Position numbers and translations under genes: made by a program | DNA from: Xanthomonas sp. CFBP 8443 | GTDB taxonomy: Bacteria; Pseudomonadota; Gammaproteobacteria; Xanthomonadales; Xanthomonadaceae | Length of the DNA: 64,000 nucleotides | NCBI RefSeq assembly: GCF_025666195.1 | Contig: NZ_CP102592.1 | Span: forward strand, 4,526,001 to 4,590,000 | Reading direction: 5' to 3' | Notes under the pieces: model-generated | The model's database searches: none | Told to the model about the DNA's origin: nothing | The model's input: only the letters and a program-made list of their open reading frames with translations | Part shown: piece by piece, positions 49,812 to 58,258 of the stretch | Layout: each line of letters opens with the position of its first letter | How positions within the stretch are numbered: the first letter of the stretch is position 1

Positions 49812-52298
49812 ATGTCCAAGCACCTGCTCATCGTCGAATCGCCCGCCAAGGCCAAGACGATCAACAAATACCTCGGCAAGGACTTCCACGTCCTGGCCTC
49901 GTATGGGCACGTGCGCGACCTGATCCCGAAAGAGGGCGCGGTGGATCCGGACGACGGCTTCGCGATGCGCTACGCGCTGATCGAGAAGAACGAAAAGCAC
50001 GTCGAGGCCATCGCCAAGGCCGCCAAGGTCGCCGAAGACATCTATCTGGCGACCGACCCGGATCGCGAGGGCGAGGCGATCAGCTGGCACATCGCGGAGA
50101 TTCTGAAGGAGCGCGGGCTGCTCAAGGACAAGCCGCTGCACCGGGTGGTATTCACCGAAATCACCCCGCGCGCGATCAAGGAAGCGATGGCCAACCCGCG
50201 GCAGATCGCCGTGGACCTGGTCGATGCGCAGCAGGCGCGGCGCGCGCTGGATTACTTGGTCGGCTTCAACCTGTCGCCGGTGCTGTGGCGCAAGGTGCAG
50301 CGCGGCCTGTCCGCCGGCCGCGTGCAGTCGCCGGCGCTGCGCATGATCGTCGAGCGCGAGGAAGAGATCGAAGCCTTCGTCGCCCGCGAATACTGGAGCA
50401 TCGGCGCCGACTGCCTGCATCCCTCGCAGCCGTTCGCGGCCAAGCTGGTCAAGCTCGACGGGCAGAAGTTCGAGCAGTTCACCATCACCGACGGCGACAC
50501 CGCCGAAGACGCGCGGATGCGCCTGCAGAAGGCCGCACAGGGCGCGCTGCACGTCACCGACGTGGCCAGCAAGGAGCGCAAGCGCCGCCCGGCGCCGCCG
50601 TTCACCACCTCCACGCTGCAGCAGGAAGCCTCGCGCAAGCTCGGCTTCACCACCAGCCGCACCATGCGCGTGGCGCAGAAGCTGTACGAAGGCGTGACCC
50701 TGGGCGACGAAGGCACGGTCGGCCTGATCAGCTACATGCGTACCGACTCGGTGAACCTGTCGCAGGACGCGCTGGCCGAGATCCGCGACGTGATCGCGCG
50801 CGACTTCGGCACCGGCGCGCTGCCGGACAAGCCGAACATGTACCAGACCAAGTCCAAGAACGCGCAGGAAGCGCACGAGGCGATCCGACCGACCGCCGCG
50901 CTGCGCACGCCGACGCAGATGGCCAAGTACCTGGACGACGACGGCCGCCGCCTGTACGAGCTGATCTGGAAACGCGCGGTGGCCTGCCAGATGGTGCCGG
51001 CGACGATGAACACCGTCACCGTGGAACTGGCGGCCGGCAACGAACATAGCTTCCGCGCCAGCGGCACCACGGTGATCGACCCGGGCTTTTTGGCCGTGTA
51101 CGAGGAAGGCAAGGACCAGAAGGCCGCCGAGGACGAGGACGAAGGCCGCAAGCTGCCGGCGATGAAACCCGGCGACCGCATCCCGCTCGACCGCATCCAT
51201 GCCGACCAGCATTTCACCGAGCCGCCGCCGCGCTACTCGGAAGCCTCGCTGGTCAAGACGCTCGAGGAATACGGCATCGGCCGTCCCTCGACCTACGCCT
51301 CGATCATCCAGACCCTGCTGTTCCGCAAGTACGTGGAACTGGACGCACGCCGCTTCCGTCCGTCGGACGTGGGCCGCGCGGTCAGCAAGTTCCTGTCCGG
51401 CCACTTCACCCGCTACGTCGACTACGACTTCACCGCCAAGCTCGAGGACGAACTGGACGCGGTGTCGCGCGGCGAGGAGGAATGGCGGCCGTTGATGGAG
51501 AAGTTCTGGGGCCCGTTCAAGGAACTGGTCGAGGAGAAGAAGGAATCGGTGGACCGCTCCGAGGCCACCGGCGCGCGCGAGCTCGGCACCGACCCCAAGA
51601 CCGGCAAGCCGGTCAGCGTGCGGCTGGGCCGGTTCGGGCCGTACGCGGCGATCGGCAGCACCGCTGAGGACGCCGAGGACAAGCCCAAGTTCGCCTCGCT
51701 GCGGCCGGGCCAGAGCATGCACACCATCACCCTGGAAGACGCGCTGGAGCTGTTCCTGATGCCGCGCGCGCTGGGTGAGGACAAGGGTGAGGACGTGAGC
51801 GTCGGCATCGGCCGCTTCGGGCCGTTCGCCAAGCGCGGCAGCGTCTACGCCTCGCTGAAGAAGGAAGACGATCCGTACACCATCGACCTGGCGCGTGCGG
51901 TGTTCCTGATCGAAGAGAAGGAAGAGATCGCGCGCAACCGCATCATCAAGGAATTCGACGGCAGCGACATCCAGGTGCTCAACGGCCGCTTCGGCCCGTA
52001 CATCAGCGACGGCAAGCTCAACGGCAAGATCCCCAAGGATCGCGAACCGGCTACGCTGACCCTGGAAGAAGTGCAGAAGCTGCTGGAAGAGACCGGCAAG
52101 CCGGCACGGCGCGGTTTCGGCGCGAAGAAGGCCGCAGCCAAGAAGGAAGCCGCACCGAAGAAGAGCGCGGCCAAGAAGGCCGCGGCCGACGCCCCGGCCA
52201 AGCCCGCGGCGAAGAAGGCGGTCAAGAAAGCAGCGAAGAAGACCGCGAAGAAAGCCGTCAAGAAAGTGGTCAAGAAGGCGGCGGCCAAGCCGGCCTGA
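49812..52298 (+). CDS. topA: DNA topoisomerase I TopA, lysine-tailed, no zinc fingers
   Basis: An 828-residue type IA topoisomerase relaxing negative supercoils. The TOPRIM domain has LLIVESPAKAKTINKYLGK (residues 5-23) and the acidic triad TDPDREGEAISWH (81-93); the active-site Tyr is Y308 in LISYMRTDSVNLS. Unlike E. coli TopA, the C-terminal part has no cysteine zinc ribbons. It instead carries three GRFGPY/F repeats and ends in about 60 residues rich in Lys-Lys-Ala, as in mycobacterial TopA. The start MSKHLLIVES is standard. Confidence 0.96.
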   Translation: MSKHLLIVESPAKAKTINKYLGKDFHVLASYGHVRDLIPKEGAVDPDDGFAMRYALIEKNEKHVEAIAKAAKVAEDIYLATDPDREGEAISWHIAEILKERGLLKDKPLHRVVFTEITPRAIKEAMANPRQIAVDLVDAQQARRALDYLVGFNLSPVLWRKVQRGLSAGRVQSPALRMIVEREEEIEAFVAREYWSIGADCLHPSQPFAAKLVKLDGQKFEQFTITDGDTAEDARMRLQKAAQGALHVTDVASKERKRRPAPPFTTSTLQQEASRKLGFTTSRTMRVAQKLYEGVTLGDEGTVGLISYMRTDSVNLSQDALAEIRDVIARDFGTGALPDKPNMYQTKSKNAQEAHEAIRPTAALRTPTQMAKYLDDDGRRLYELIWKRAVACQMVPATMNTVTVELAAGNEHSFRASGTTVIDPGFLAVYEEGKDQKAAEDEDEGRKLPAMKPGDRIPLDRIHADQHFTEPPPRYSEASLVKTLEEYGIGRPSTYASIIQTLLFRKYVELDARRFRPSDVGRAVSKFLSGHFTRYVDYDFTAKLEDELDAVSRGEEEWRPLMEKFWGPFKELVEEKKESVDRSEATGARELGTDPKTGKPVSVRLGRFGPYAAIGSTAEDAEDKPKFASLRPGQSMHTITLEDALELFLMPRALGEDKGEDVSVGIGRFGPFAKRGSVYASLKKEDDPYTIDLARAVFLIEEKEEIARNRIIKEFDGSDIQVLNGRFGPYISDGKLNGKIPKDREPATLTLEEVQKLLEETGKPARRGFGAKKAAAKKEAAPKKSAAKKAAADAPAKPAAKKAVKKAAKKTAKKAVKKVVKKAAAKPA

Positions 52299-52386
52299 TC
52301 CGGCCACGCTCCCGCCGGATGCGACATCCGCGGGAGCGACGCAACGCCAGGGCGACCTGGCGAAACCCGATCCCGACAACGCCCCT

Positions 52387-52454
52387 TGTGGGAGCGACTT
52401 CAGTCGCGACGGGCGTTCCCGGAAAGGCCCGTCGCGACTGAAGTCGCTCCCACA
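52387..52454. repeat. REP-type palindrome (TGTGGGAGCGACTTCAGTCG variant)
   Basis: A 68-base perfect-armed inverted repeat starting TGTGGGAGCGACTTCAGTCG with a loop of about 15 bases. Same architecture as the elements at 27857 and 54999, but with ACTTCAGT instead of GCTTCAGC, so a distinct subfamily. Confidence 0.88.
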
Positions 52455-52783
52455 TGGCGAAGGCGCATGTGCGTGCCATCGCGGCAGCGCGCTACTGCCA
52501 TGCGGGATGACCCCATGCCACGCTGCGAACGACGCCAGGCGATCTGGCGCAACCGATCCAGGCGACGCACCTGCACGAGCGACTTCAGTAGCGACGGGCC
52601 TTCGGATGGCCTCATGGGCGATCCGTCACGGCAAGAGCTCCAATAGCGCCGCAATCGGCCCCCGGACGCCCTGCACTTGCACCGCGGCAGATACAGAAAG
52701 CCCTCGATCGCTGCAGCTACGCGGCAAGCAACCCCCGCCTGCCCGCATCGCGCCACAAAGCTCGAACCACCAGAAAGACGTGC

Positions 52784-52880
52784 TTCGCTCTTCGCTCTTC
52801 GCTCTTCGCTCTTCGCTCTTCGCTCTTCGCGAATCCCGAATCCCGAATCCCGAATCCCGAGTCCCGAGTCCCGAGTCCCC
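52784..52880. repeat. Three-part heptamer array before tsaC
   Basis: Six CTTCGCT units plus a variant, then four GAATCCC and three GAGTCCC units, directly adjoining (97 bases). It is the longest mixed array in the window and ends about 45 bases before the tsaC start codon. Confidence 0.92.
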
Positions 52881-52925
52881 ACCCCATCATTGCCCCCCAA
52901 CAACCGCCTGCCGCATCATGCGCAC

Positions 52926-53486
52926 ATGACCGATCTGTCGCTCAGCCAAGCCGTCGCCGTCCTGCAGCAGGGCGGAGTGATCGCCTATCCGACCGAAGCG
53001 GTGTGGGGCCTGGGTTGCGATCCGCACGACGAAGCGGCGGTGATCCGGCTGCTGCGGATCAAGCAGCGCCCGGTGGAGAAGGGCCTGATCGTGGTCGCCG
53101 CCGAACTGGAACCGTTGCGCCCGCTGCTCGACCTGGCGGCGCTGCCACCGGCGCGCCTGGCCGCGGTGCTGGGCAGCTGGCCCGGAGCGCATACCTGGGT
53201 GCTGCCGGCCGCGGCGCAGGCGCCACGCTGGGTCACCGGCGCGCACCGCAGCATCGCGGTGCGGATCAGCGCGCATCCGCAGGTGGCCGCGCTGTGCCGC
53301 GCCTGGGGCGGTGCCCTGGTCTCGACCAGCGCCAACCGCGGCGGCGAGCCGCCGGCGCGGCAGCGCGCCGACCTGGACCCACAGCTGCTGGCCGCGCTCG
53401 ATGGCGTGGTCGATGGGCAGACCGGCGACCTGGCCCAGCCGACGCCGATCCGCGACGCGATCAGCGGCGAGATCCTGCGCGCCTGA
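52926..53486 (+). CDS. tsaC: Threonylcarbamoyl-AMP synthase TsaC
   Basis: A 186-residue YrdC-fold enzyme that makes threonylcarbamoyl-AMP for the t6A37 modification of ANN-reading tRNAs. Motifs are AYPTEAVWGLGCDP near residue 20, RIKQRPVEKGLI near 47 and the C-terminal VSTSANRGGEPPA near 140. The ATG at 52926 gives MTDLSLSQAVAVL. The normal partners TsaB/D/E are not in this window. Confidence 0.94.
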   Translation: MTDLSLSQAVAVLQQGGVIAYPTEAVWGLGCDPHDEAAVIRLLRIKQRPVEKGLIVVAAELEPLRPLLDLAALPPARLAAVLGSWPGAHTWVLPAAAQAPRWVTGAHRSIAVRISAHPQVAALCRAWGGALVSTSANRGGEPPARQRADLDPQLLAALDGVVDGQTGDLAQPTPIRDAISGEILRA

Positions 53487-53550
53487 GCGCGTCACGAGGG
53501 CCTGCCCGCCCCTGCTTTCCATGGCCAGCGAAGGCGCGCAAGATGCGCGC

Positions 53551-54285
53551 ATGCCTGCCATCGTCCGCCCCGCCCTGCTCCTGACCGCGCTGTTGCCGCT
53601 GGCCGCTGCCGCCTGGGCGCAGAGCAAGCAGACCACCAGCAGCGACGGCGCCCAGGGATCGGTGCGCATCTACCGCTGCGTCGGCAACGCCGGCGCGGTC
53701 AGCCTGCAGAACGCGCCCTGCGAGAACGCGCGCCAGCAACAGGTGCTGGACATGCAGCGTCCACGCGATCCGCCGCCGCGCCCGACCACCACGCTCAGCA
53801 CCGATCCGGCGCGCGCCGCTGCGGCACCGGCGCCGCTGCCGCAGCGCGAGATCCGCATCATCACCGTGCAGCCGCCGCAGCCCATGTACGAATGCGTCAC
53901 CAGCGAGGGCGAGCGCTATACCAGCGACGACAACGAGGGCAATCCGCGCTGGGTGCCGCTGTGGGCGATCGGCTATGTCGGCGGCTACGGCAGCGGTCCT
54001 CGCCATGGACACGGTGGTGGCCACGGCGGTGGCGGTGGTGGTGGCCCGCGGCCGCCGCGGCCGGAGTATCCAGTCGGCGGCAGCGTGGTGGTGCCGGCCG
54101 GCAGCACCCTGGTCCGCGACACCTGCAACGCCTTGCCGCCGCAGGAAGTGTGCGCGCGCCTGGCCGACCGCCGCTGGGAACTGATCCGTCGCTACAACAG
54201 CGCGCTGCAGAGCGAGCGCCGCGCACTGGAAACCGAACAGCGCGGCATCGATGCGCGCCTCGACCGCGACTGCGGCGGCAGCTGA
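53551..54285 (+). CDS. Secreted proline/glycine-rich DUF4124-type protein
   Basis: A 244-residue exported protein: signal peptide IVRPALLLTALLPLAAAAWA with cleavage near AWAQ, then a DUF4124-like segment (IYRCVGNAGAVSLQNAPCEN, residues ~40-60). A Pro-rich stretch, a middle YECVTSEGERYTSDDNEG, and a Gly/His tract near residues 150-167 follow, then a cysteine-containing C-terminal coiled segment (CARLADRRWELIRRYNSALQ). Five or more cysteines point to periplasmic disulfides. It is directly followed by a paralogue. Start at 53551 is given; ATG at 53521 is in frame. Function unknown. Confidence 0.83.
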   Translation: MPAIVRPALLLTALLPLAAAAWAQSKQTTSSDGAQGSVRIYRCVGNAGAVSLQNAPCENARQQQVLDMQRPRDPPPRPTTTLSTDPARAAAAPAPLPQREIRIITVQPPQPMYECVTSEGERYTSDDNEGNPRWVPLWAIGYVGGYGSGPRHGHGGGHGGGGGGGPRPPRPEYPVGGSVVVPAGSTLVRDTCNALPPQEVCARLADRRWELIRRYNSALQSERRALETEQRGIDARLDRDCGGS

Positions 54286-54286
54286 G

Positions 54287-54964
54287 ATGCGCAGCGTCGC
54301 CTGCCTCGCGGCGCTGCTGGCCTGCGCCGGCGTCGCGCATGCCGAGGACGTGGTGTTCTATCGCTGCACCGATGCGCACGGCGGCCTGACCCTGCAGAAC
54401 CAGCCCTGCCCCAAGGGCATGCGCCAGGAAAAGAAGATCATGCAGGGCGTCGGCCGTGCGCCCGCCTATGTGCCGAGCGCTGCGCCCGCCGCGGCGACAC
54501 CCTCGCCGGCACCGGGAGCCGCATCTGCAACAACGGCTGCTCCCGCAGCGACGGCCGCAGCCGCATCCGCTGCCGTCGCCCCATCCGATCCTCCACCAAC
54601 GCCGCCCACGCCGCCAGCAGACGCCGCACCGCGCCTGCCGCCGCCTCCGCTGTATGCATGCGTCACCCGTGAGCAACAGCGCTATGTCGGCGAAGTCGCC
54701 GAGCCGACCCCGCGCTGCGTGCCGTTGCGCACCGTCGGCCTGGACGGCAGCCCCGACAAGGCCGGCGGCAGCGCCTGCGAAGTGATCCGCGACCGCTGCG
54801 AAGCGCTGCCCGAGGCCGGCGCCTGCGATGCCTGGACGAGCTACGTGGCCGAAGCCGAAACGCACTGGCGCTTCGCCGTCCCCGACCACGCCGAGCAACT
54901 GCGGCAGGAATTCCTGCGCCGCCAGCAACTGTTCGACGCGAGCAGTTGCGGCGCGCCGAAGTAG
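54287..54964 (+). CDS. Secreted DUF4124-type paralogue
   Basis: A 225-residue exported protein, starting one base after the stop of its paralogue, so surely in one operon. Signal peptide MRSVACLAALLACAGVAHAE; then YRCTDAHGGLTLQNQPCPKG, a long Ala/Pro-rich spacer, LYACVTREQQRYVGEVAEPT, and a C-terminal domain with VIRDRCEALPEAGACDAW, ending in a Cys. The order (DUF4124-type start, Pro-rich linker, YxCVT motif, Cys-rich end) mirrors the gene upstream. Function unknown. Confidence 0.82.
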   Translation: MRSVACLAALLACAGVAHAEDVVFYRCTDAHGGLTLQNQPCPKGMRQEKKIMQGVGRAPAYVPSAAPAAATPSPAPGAASATTAAPAATAAAASAAVAPSDPPPTPPTPPADAAPRLPPPPLYACVTREQQRYVGEVAEPTPRCVPLRTVGLDGSPDKAGGSACEVIRDRCEALPEAGACDAWTSYVAEAETHWRFAVPDHAEQLRQEFLRRQQLFDASSCGAPK

Positions 54965-54998
54965 CGCGCGCGCACGCACCTTCGATCCCGACGAGGCT

Positions 54999-55075
54999 CC
55001 CTGTAGGAGCGGCTTCAGCCGCGACCGGGCATTGCCGAGAAAGCCCCGGTCGCGGCTGAAGCCGCTCCTACAGGG
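54999..55075. repeat. REP-type palindrome (TGTAGGAGCGG family)
   Basis: A 77-base inverted repeat, arms CCCTGTAGGAGCGGCTTCAG and complement, nearly identical to the one at 27857-27930, sitting between the two convergent genes at 54964 and 55139. Confidence 0.88.
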
Positions 55076-55138
55076 TTACCGCGCGCGGCCGGAACCGGGT
55101 TGAAGCACTGCTGCAGCGATGAGCGGGCAAGAGAAATC

Positions 55139-55912
55139 CTAGAACCCGTAGCGCAAGAACCCGCCGTCCACCGCGATGCATTCGCCGGTGATGTAGCTGG
55201 CCGCCGGCAGGCACAGGAAGCCGACCGCGGCCGCCACTTCCTCCGGTTCGCCGATGCGGCGCATCGGCGTGCGCTCAATCACCTGTTCGTAGTAGTCCGG
55301 ATCCGACAGCGGGCCTGACGTGCGGCGGGTGCGGATGTACCACGGCGCCACCGCATTGACCCGGATCCCGTCCTCGGCCCATTCGGCGGCAAGGTTGCGG
55401 GTCAGCTGGTGCAGCGCGGCCTTGGTCATGCCGTACGGCGCGCCACTGCGCACGTGGGTCAGCCCGGACACGCTGCCGACGTTGACGATCGCCGCGGCCG
55501 CATGCTGCGCCAGCAGCGGATGCGCATAGCGCGACAGCTCGAACGCGGAGAACAGGTTGGTCTCGAAGATGCCGCGCCACTCGTCCTCGGTGTAGTCCAC
55601 CGCCGCCTTGCTGAGGTTGCCGCCGGCATTGTTGACCAGCAGGTGCAGGCCGTCGGCATGGTCCTCGACCCAGTCCAGGATCTCGCGGCGGTCCTCGTCG
55701 TCGGCCACGTCCGCGGCCAGCGCCAGGATGCGGCGCTCGGGAAAGGCGTCGGCCAGCTCGTCGCGCGCCGCTTCCAGCGCGTCGATGTCGCGCGCCACCA
55801 GCATCAGCTCGGCGCCGAAGCCGAGCAGTTCGCGCGCGATCGCCAGGCCGATGCCGGCGCTGGCGCCGGTGATCAATGCGGTCTGTCCGTCCAGCCGCCA
55901 ACGTTGCTGCAT
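55139..55912 (-). CDS. Short-chain dehydrogenase (tropinone-reductase-like)
   Basis: A 257-residue classical SDR. NAD(P) motif [15 protein letters not shown] near residue 16, [14 protein letters not shown], catalytic Ser in [15 protein letters not shown] with Tyr-x3-Lys in YGMTKAAL, and C-terminal [20 protein letters not shown]. Preference for NADPH is suggested by the Arg in [15 protein letters not shown]. The start MQQRWRLDG at 55912 is preferred to an upstream in-frame ATG at 55981. Divergent from a small lipoprotein gene with 63 bases between. Substrate unknown. Confidence 0.9.
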   Translation of the reverse strand: MQQRWRLDGQTALITGASAGIGLAIARELLGFGAELMLVARDIDALEAARDELADAFPERRILALAADVADDEDRREILDWVEDHADGLHLLVNNAGGNLSKAAVDYTEDEWRGIFETNLFSAFELSRYAHPLLAQHAAAAIVNVGSVSGLTHVRSGAPYGMTKAALHQLTRNLAAEWAEDGIRVNAVAPWYIRTRRTSGPLSDPDYYEQVIERTPMRRIGEPEEVAAAVGFLCLPAASYITGECIAVDGGFLRYGF

Positions 55913-55975
55913 CGCCTTGCCTGTCTGCGCCGGGGTGGGCGTAGGATAACGCCCACGCTCAACGAGGTCGCCCCT

Positions 55976-56203
55976 ATGCACGGATCATTGCGCTTGCTGA
56001 CGTTGACACTCTCGCTGCTGGTCGCGCTGGCCGCGTGCAAGCCGGCGCCGCCGAAACCGGCGGACAAGCCGCCCGAGCCGCAGGCCGGCGCGCTGCGCGC
56101 GGCGATCGCGCAGCCGCTGGACCGCGCCAAACAGGCGCAGGCCGGCACCGAGCAGGCCGCGGCCGCACAGAACGCGGCGATCGACGCCGCCACCGGGCAA
56201 TAA
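55976..56203 (+). CDS. Small lipoprotein
   Basis: A 75-residue lipoprotein: signal peptide with lipobox LVALAAC (Cys near residue 21), followed by Lys-Pro repeats ([14 protein letters not shown]) and a charged Ala/Gln-rich helix ([20 protein letters not shown]). Its Lys-rich start after the Cys and coil-like end resemble small outer-membrane-anchored helpers, but no family is recognised. It is followed at once by the terminator at 56202. Confidence 0.75.
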   Translation: MHGSLRLLTLTLSLLVALAACKPAPPKPADKPPEPQAGALRAAIAQPLDRAKQAQAGTEQAAAAQNAAIDAATGQ

Positions 56204-56233
56204 AAAAACGCCGGCATCGGCCGGCGTTCTTGG
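56202..56233. terminator. Intrinsic terminator between lipoprotein gene and sppA
   Basis: ACGCCGG / CCGGCGT stem with a short loop. On the minus strand it is followed by a run of seven T, a strong terminator for sppA; on the plus strand the tail (TTCTTGG) is weak, but the hairpin lies directly behind the lipoprotein gene. Confidence 0.82.
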
Positions 56234-56284
56234 TCGCTCGCAGCGCGCCCGCCAGCGGGCGGACGCGCTTGCCTCATGCCTGGC

Positions 56285-58183
56285 TCACAAGCCGCAGAAG
56301 CAGTAGGCCAGCGCCTTGACCGGTGCGCCGTTGCGCTTGTCGGTGGCGTCCTGCACGAAGCGCAACTGCGTATCCAGCTCCGGCATGTTGCGCGCCAGTA
56401 CCGCGTGCGCCAGCGCCGAATCGCCCAGCATCCAGGCGCCCATGCGGCTGCTGGCGAAGCCGCTGACGAACTGCGCGAACGGCGTGGCCGGCTTCTCGAT
56501 GTAGCGCACGCGGTACTTGTCGCGCTCGCCCAGCTTGGCCCGCGCGGCGGCATCGGCCACCGCGTCCTTGAAGCCGCCGAACGCGTCCACCAGGCCGCGT
56601 TCCTTGGCCTGCGCACCGCTCCACACGCGGCCGCGCGCGACCTGGTCGATCGCCTCGACCGGCTTGCTGCGCGCCTGCGCGACCTTGCCGGTGAAATCGG
56701 CGTAGCCCTTGTTGATCACCGACTGGATCACCTGCCCCACCGCCGGGTCCATCGGCCGGGTGACGTCGAACGCCCCGGCGAACCGGGTGGTGCCCACGCC
56801 GTCGGTGTGCACGCCGATCTTGTCCAGGCTGCGGGTCAGGTTGGGGATCATGCCGAAGATGCCGATCGAGCCGGTGATCGTCGACGGATCGGCGTAGATG
56901 CGGTCGGCGTTCATGCTGATCCAGTAACCGCCGGACGCGGCCAGGTCGCCCATCGACACCACCACCGGCTTGCCGGCCGCCTTCAGCGCCACCACCTCGC
57001 GGCGGATCTGCTCGGAGGCGAACACTTCGCCGCCCGGCGAATCCACCCGCAGCACCACCGCCTTGACCGCCTCGTCGTCGCGCGCTTGGCGCAGCAGTTC
57101 CGCGGTCGACTCGCCGCCGATACGCCCGGCCGGCTGCTCGCCGCCGCTGATCTCGCCCGCCGCGACCACCACCGCCACCTGCGGCCGCGAATCCACCGGC
57201 GAACGGCGCAGGTCCAACTGCTGCAGATAGGCGTCCAGATTGACGTTGCGGAAGCCGCTGTCGGCATCGTCGTCAGCGACGCCGCGCTTGGTCAGCAGTT
57301 CCTCGACCTCCTCGCGGGTCTTCAGGCCGTCCACCAGCTTCTGCTGCAGCGCGAACTTGGCCATGTCGCCGCCGGCCGCGGCGATACCCTCGGGCATCGT
57401 GTCGATGCCGGCGGATATCTGCTCGGGCGCCAGCTTGCGCGCCTTGGCGATGTCGGCAACATAGCGCTGCCACACGTCGTTCATCCAGAACAGGTCCGCT
57501 TCCTTGGACGCCGGCGACGCCGCGTCGAGCACGTAAGGCTCGGCGGCGGACTTGTACTCGCCGACCTTGAACAGGTGCACGTCGACGCCGAGCTTGTCCT
57601 GCAGGCCTTCGCGGAAGTACTGGCGATAGCGGCCCAGGCCTTCCAGCACCACCGAGCCCATCGGGTCCAGGTAGACCTCGTTGGCCTGCGCGGCCAGCAG
57701 GTACTGCGACTGGCTCAGGCTGTCGCTGTAGGCCACGACCTGCTTGCCGGAAGCGCGCAGGTCCTGCAGCGCCGCGGCCACTTCGCGCACCGAGGCGAAG
57801 CCGCCCGGCTGCAGCTTGTCCAGGCGCAGCGCCACGCGCTCGATCTTCGGATCGGTCTTGGCCGCTTCCAGCGCGCGCAGCAGGTCGCGCAGCTGGATCT
57901 CCTCGGCGCCCTTGTCGCCCATCGCCTTGGTCAGCGCGCGGCTGACCGGATCGGCGCTGAACTGCTCGACCACGGTGCCTTCCGGCGCGATCAGCAGCGT
58001 CGTACGGTCGTGCAGCGTCTTGGCGCCGTCGCCGCGCCCCATCGCGAACACGATCAGCAGCAGGAGCAGCAGCAGGAAGCCGAAGAACACCAGGTTCAGG
58101 ATCAGCCGACGGGTGAAGTTCATCACATCCCATAGGCCAACGAAGAAGTTGGCGATGGGGCTGCGACGCACGGGTTGGTTCAT
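56285..58183 (-). CDS. sppA: Signal peptide peptidase SppA (67-kDa type)
   Basis: A 632-residue inner-membrane Ser/Lys protease that degrades cleaved signal peptides. An N-terminal transmembrane segment (LILNLVFFGFLLLLLLLIVF) anchors two tandem ClpP-like domains. The dyad is K211 (VGEYKSAAEPY) and S417 (GDLAASGGYW), corresponding to E. coli K209/S409, so it is active by sequence. GGAG lies about seven bases before the ATG at 58183. Confidence 0.95.
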   Translation of the reverse strand: MNQPVRRSPIANFFVGLWDVMNFTRRLILNLVFFGFLLLLLLLIVFAMGRGDGAKTLHDRTTLLIAPEGTVVEQFSADPVSRALTKAMGDKGAEEIQLRDLLRALEAAKTDPKIERVALRLDKLQPGGFASVREVAAALQDLRASGKQVVAYSDSLSQSQYLLAAQANEVYLDPMGSVVLEGLGRYRQYFREGLQDKLGVDVHLFKVGEYKSAAEPYVLDAASPASKEADLFWMNDVWQRYVADIAKARKLAPEQISAGIDTMPEGIAAAGGDMAKFALQQKLVDGLKTREEVEELLTKRGVADDDADSGFRNVNLDAYLQQLDLRRSPVDSRPQVAVVVAAGEISGGEQPAGRIGGESTAELLRQARDDEAVKAVVLRVDSPGGEVFASEQIRREVVALKAAGKPVVVSMGDLAASGGYWISMNADRIYADPSTITGSIGIFGMIPNLTRSLDKIGVHTDGVGTTRFAGAFDVTRPMDPAVGQVIQSVINKGYADFTGKVAQARSKPVEAIDQVARGRVWSGAQAKERGLVDAFGGFKDAVADAAARAKLGERDKYRVRYIEKPATPFAQFVSGFASSRMGAWMLGDSALAHAVLARNMPELDTQLRFVQDATDKRNGAPVKALAYCFCGL

Positions 58184-58258
58184 GGAAAACTCCGGAAGGG
58201 AAGCGTCTTGCGCGTGTGCAGCATACCGGCTGCGCCGGCGCCGCACATGCGCCTGAAG

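Larger units (their letters stand above)
52299..52925. other. 627-base intergenic stretch topA-tsaC
   Basis: No gene is supported. It contains a REP palindrome (52387-52454), a half copy of the same repeat near 52574-52600 (CACGAGCGACTTCAGTAGCG) and a long heptamer array (52784-52880). The tsaC promoter must be inside or after the array. Confidence 0.7.

Noticed and set aside
52784..52880. CRISPR array
   Set aside because: Units are 7-base tandem repeats without spacers, and no cas genes are near.
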